In this document: positions 12,593 to 13,342 of the stretch, piece after piece
Layout of the letters: each line of letters opens with the position of its first letter
Numbering within the stretch: the first letter of the stretch is position 1
NCBI GenBank assembly: GCA_018263655.1
Contig: JAANWY010000278.1
Location: 1 to 13,342, forward strand
Direction: 5' to 3'
DNA length: 13,342 nt
From: Anaerolineales bacterium
Lineage (GTDB): Bacteria; Chloroflexota; Anaerolineae; Epilineales; JAANWY01
Translations under genes and position numbers: made by a program
Notes under the pieces: model-generated
Seen by the model: only the letters and a program-made list of their open reading frames with translations
Told to the model about the DNA's origin: nothing
Database searches by the model: none

Positions 12593-13297
12593 ATGTCCCA
12601 AGCGGACAACGTAAAACTGCTGACCTTGGCCGGCGTCGCCCATCGGTGCGCGCGGGAGACCGAGCGGTTCTTCCGGAGCCAAAACTATGACCCCCATTAT
12701 TGCTTCGAGCTATTCCGGCGCGCCATCTTGCACCACAATGAGCGCGCCTGGGCCCTCGTCTATGAACAGTATCGCCCCCTCGTGGCCGGGTGGGTGGAAC
12801 GCCATTCAGCGTTTGAGGCCAGCGGCGAAGAGTCCCAGTACTTTGTCAACCGCGCCTTCGAGAAGATGTGGTCCGCCATCTCCCCCGACAGTTTCGGCCG
12901 TTTCCCTGATCTGAAGTCCTTGCTAAGATACTTACAGATGTGCGTCCACAGCGCAGTCGTAGACGAGGTCCGTTCCTCTGAAGCGCCCACGGTGGATGTC
13001 GAGGACGATGCATTGGCAGCTCTCAGTAGATCCGCGGACGCCGGCATTGAGAAGCAGGCTCTGACTCGAGCACTGCGCGAAGACTTCTGGCAGCGCATCG
13101 ACGAACGACTGAACGATGAAAAGGAGCGTCTAGTAGTCCGGGGATCCTATGTCCTGGGGCTCAAGCCCCGCGAGCTCTACGCCGATTACCAGACCACTTT
13201 CGAAGACGTCACCGAAATCTACCGCATTAAGCAGAATGTGATGGATCGCTTCCGCCGAGATCGCGAACTTGGGCAGGGGTGGCTGCAGCCTCGGTAA
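12593..13297 (+). CDS. Sigma-70 family RNA polymerase sigma factor (ECF-like)
   Basis: A 234-residue sigma-like protein. Residues about 47-127 match region 2 (AWALVYEQYRPLVAGWV, then FEKMWSAI and SLLRYLQMCVHSAVVDEVR), which binds core polymerase and the -10 element. Residues about 166-222 form a region-4-like helical domain (KERLVVRGSYVLGLKPREL, then VTEIYRIKQNVMDRFRRD), which would contact the -35 element. A poorly conserved acidic linker (128-155) joins them; there is no region 3. The ATG at 12593 follows AGGGGGG by six bases; the in-frame GTG at 12575 has no comparable site. No anti-sigma gene is adjacent within the window, though the next gene is cut off. Its promoter is 12201-12229 and its leader carries a MITE. 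Target genes are unknown. Confidence 0.8.
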   Translation: MSQADNVKLLTLAGVAHRCARETERFFRSQNYDPHYCFELFRRAILHHNERAWALVYEQYRPLVAGWVERHSAFEASGEESQYFVNRAFEKMWSAISPDSFGRFPDLKSLLRYLQMCVHSAVVDEVRSSEAPTVDVEDDALAALSRSADAGIEKQALTRALREDFWQRIDERLNDEKERLVVRGSYVLGLKPRELYADYQTTFEDVTEIYRIKQNVMDRFRRDRELGQGWLQPR

Positions 13298-13309
13298 ATC
13301 GCAAAGCCC

Positions 13310-13339
13310 GTTCGTAGTGAGCGCGGATGCGCACATCCG
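13310..13339. repeat. Dispersed repeat and small hairpin after the sigma-factor gene
   Basis: GTTCGTAGTGAGC (13310-13322) is an exact 13-bp reverse-complement match to 2583-2595. It is followed by a hairpin CGGATG/CATCCG (13324-13329 and 13334-13339) with a CGCA loop. It starts 13 bases after the stop codon. It may help end the transcript, but the window stops before any U tract could be seen. Confidence 0.6.
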
Positions 13340-13342
13340 TCC

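Overview
This is a 13.3-kb bacterial chromosomal window with eight protein genes on the minus strand (about 11775 down to 218) and one on the plus strand (12593-13297). The GC-rich intergenic DNA is packed with small palindromic and tandem repeats. The long 234-residue sigma-70-family protein, the plant/cyanobacterium-like GltD N-terminus, the QueG with a C-terminal HEAT extension and the repeat style (ends like GTTCGTAGTGAGC, CAATCTC heptamers, AGAAACC palindromes) suggest a member of the Chloroflexota, probably Anaerolineae-like. That placement is inference from recall; no rRNA or marker gene is present.

Layout from right to left. (a) 12593-13297 (+): a sigma-70-like factor behind a TTGACC-N17-TATACT promoter. 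Its ~355-nt leader contains a 145-bp MITE-like element flanked by an exact 8-bp target duplication. (b) 11776-12200: a divergent regulatory region with a 181-bp segment bounded by an 18-bp inverted repeat, a near-consensus gltB promoter, and an intrinsic-terminator-like hairpin just before the gltB ribosome binding site. (c) 11775-5428 (-): gltB and gltD, the large and small subunits of NADPH-dependent glutamate synthase. The 237 bp between them hold opposed heptamer arrays and a 17-bp triplicate repeat. gltD carries an in-frame 33-bp perfect palindrome. (d) 5255-4821 (-): a four-helix DoxX-family membrane protein followed by a strong hairpin terminator and a second, 100-bp copy of the MITE. 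(e) 4461-2598 (-): a metal-dependent cyclase/kynurenine-formamidase-like hydrolase overlapping queG (epoxyqueuosine reductase, last step of queuosine synthesis). (f) 2356-1540 (-): an overlapping minimal nucleotidyltransferase/HEPN pair of toxin-antitoxin type. (g) 1438-218 (-): an M24 metallopeptidase (Xaa-Pro dipeptidase-like).

Functionally this is mostly housekeeping: nitrogen assimilation (GltBD), tRNA modification (QueG) and peptide turnover (M24), with one accessory two-gene HEPN/NTase module. The unusual content is repeat DNA: a non-autonomous transposon family, palindromes and microsatellites inside genes, and repeat elements placed in leaders and between operon genes where they could affect expression. 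I found no complete novel multigene system; the strongest candidates for something new are the MITE family and the coding palindrome.
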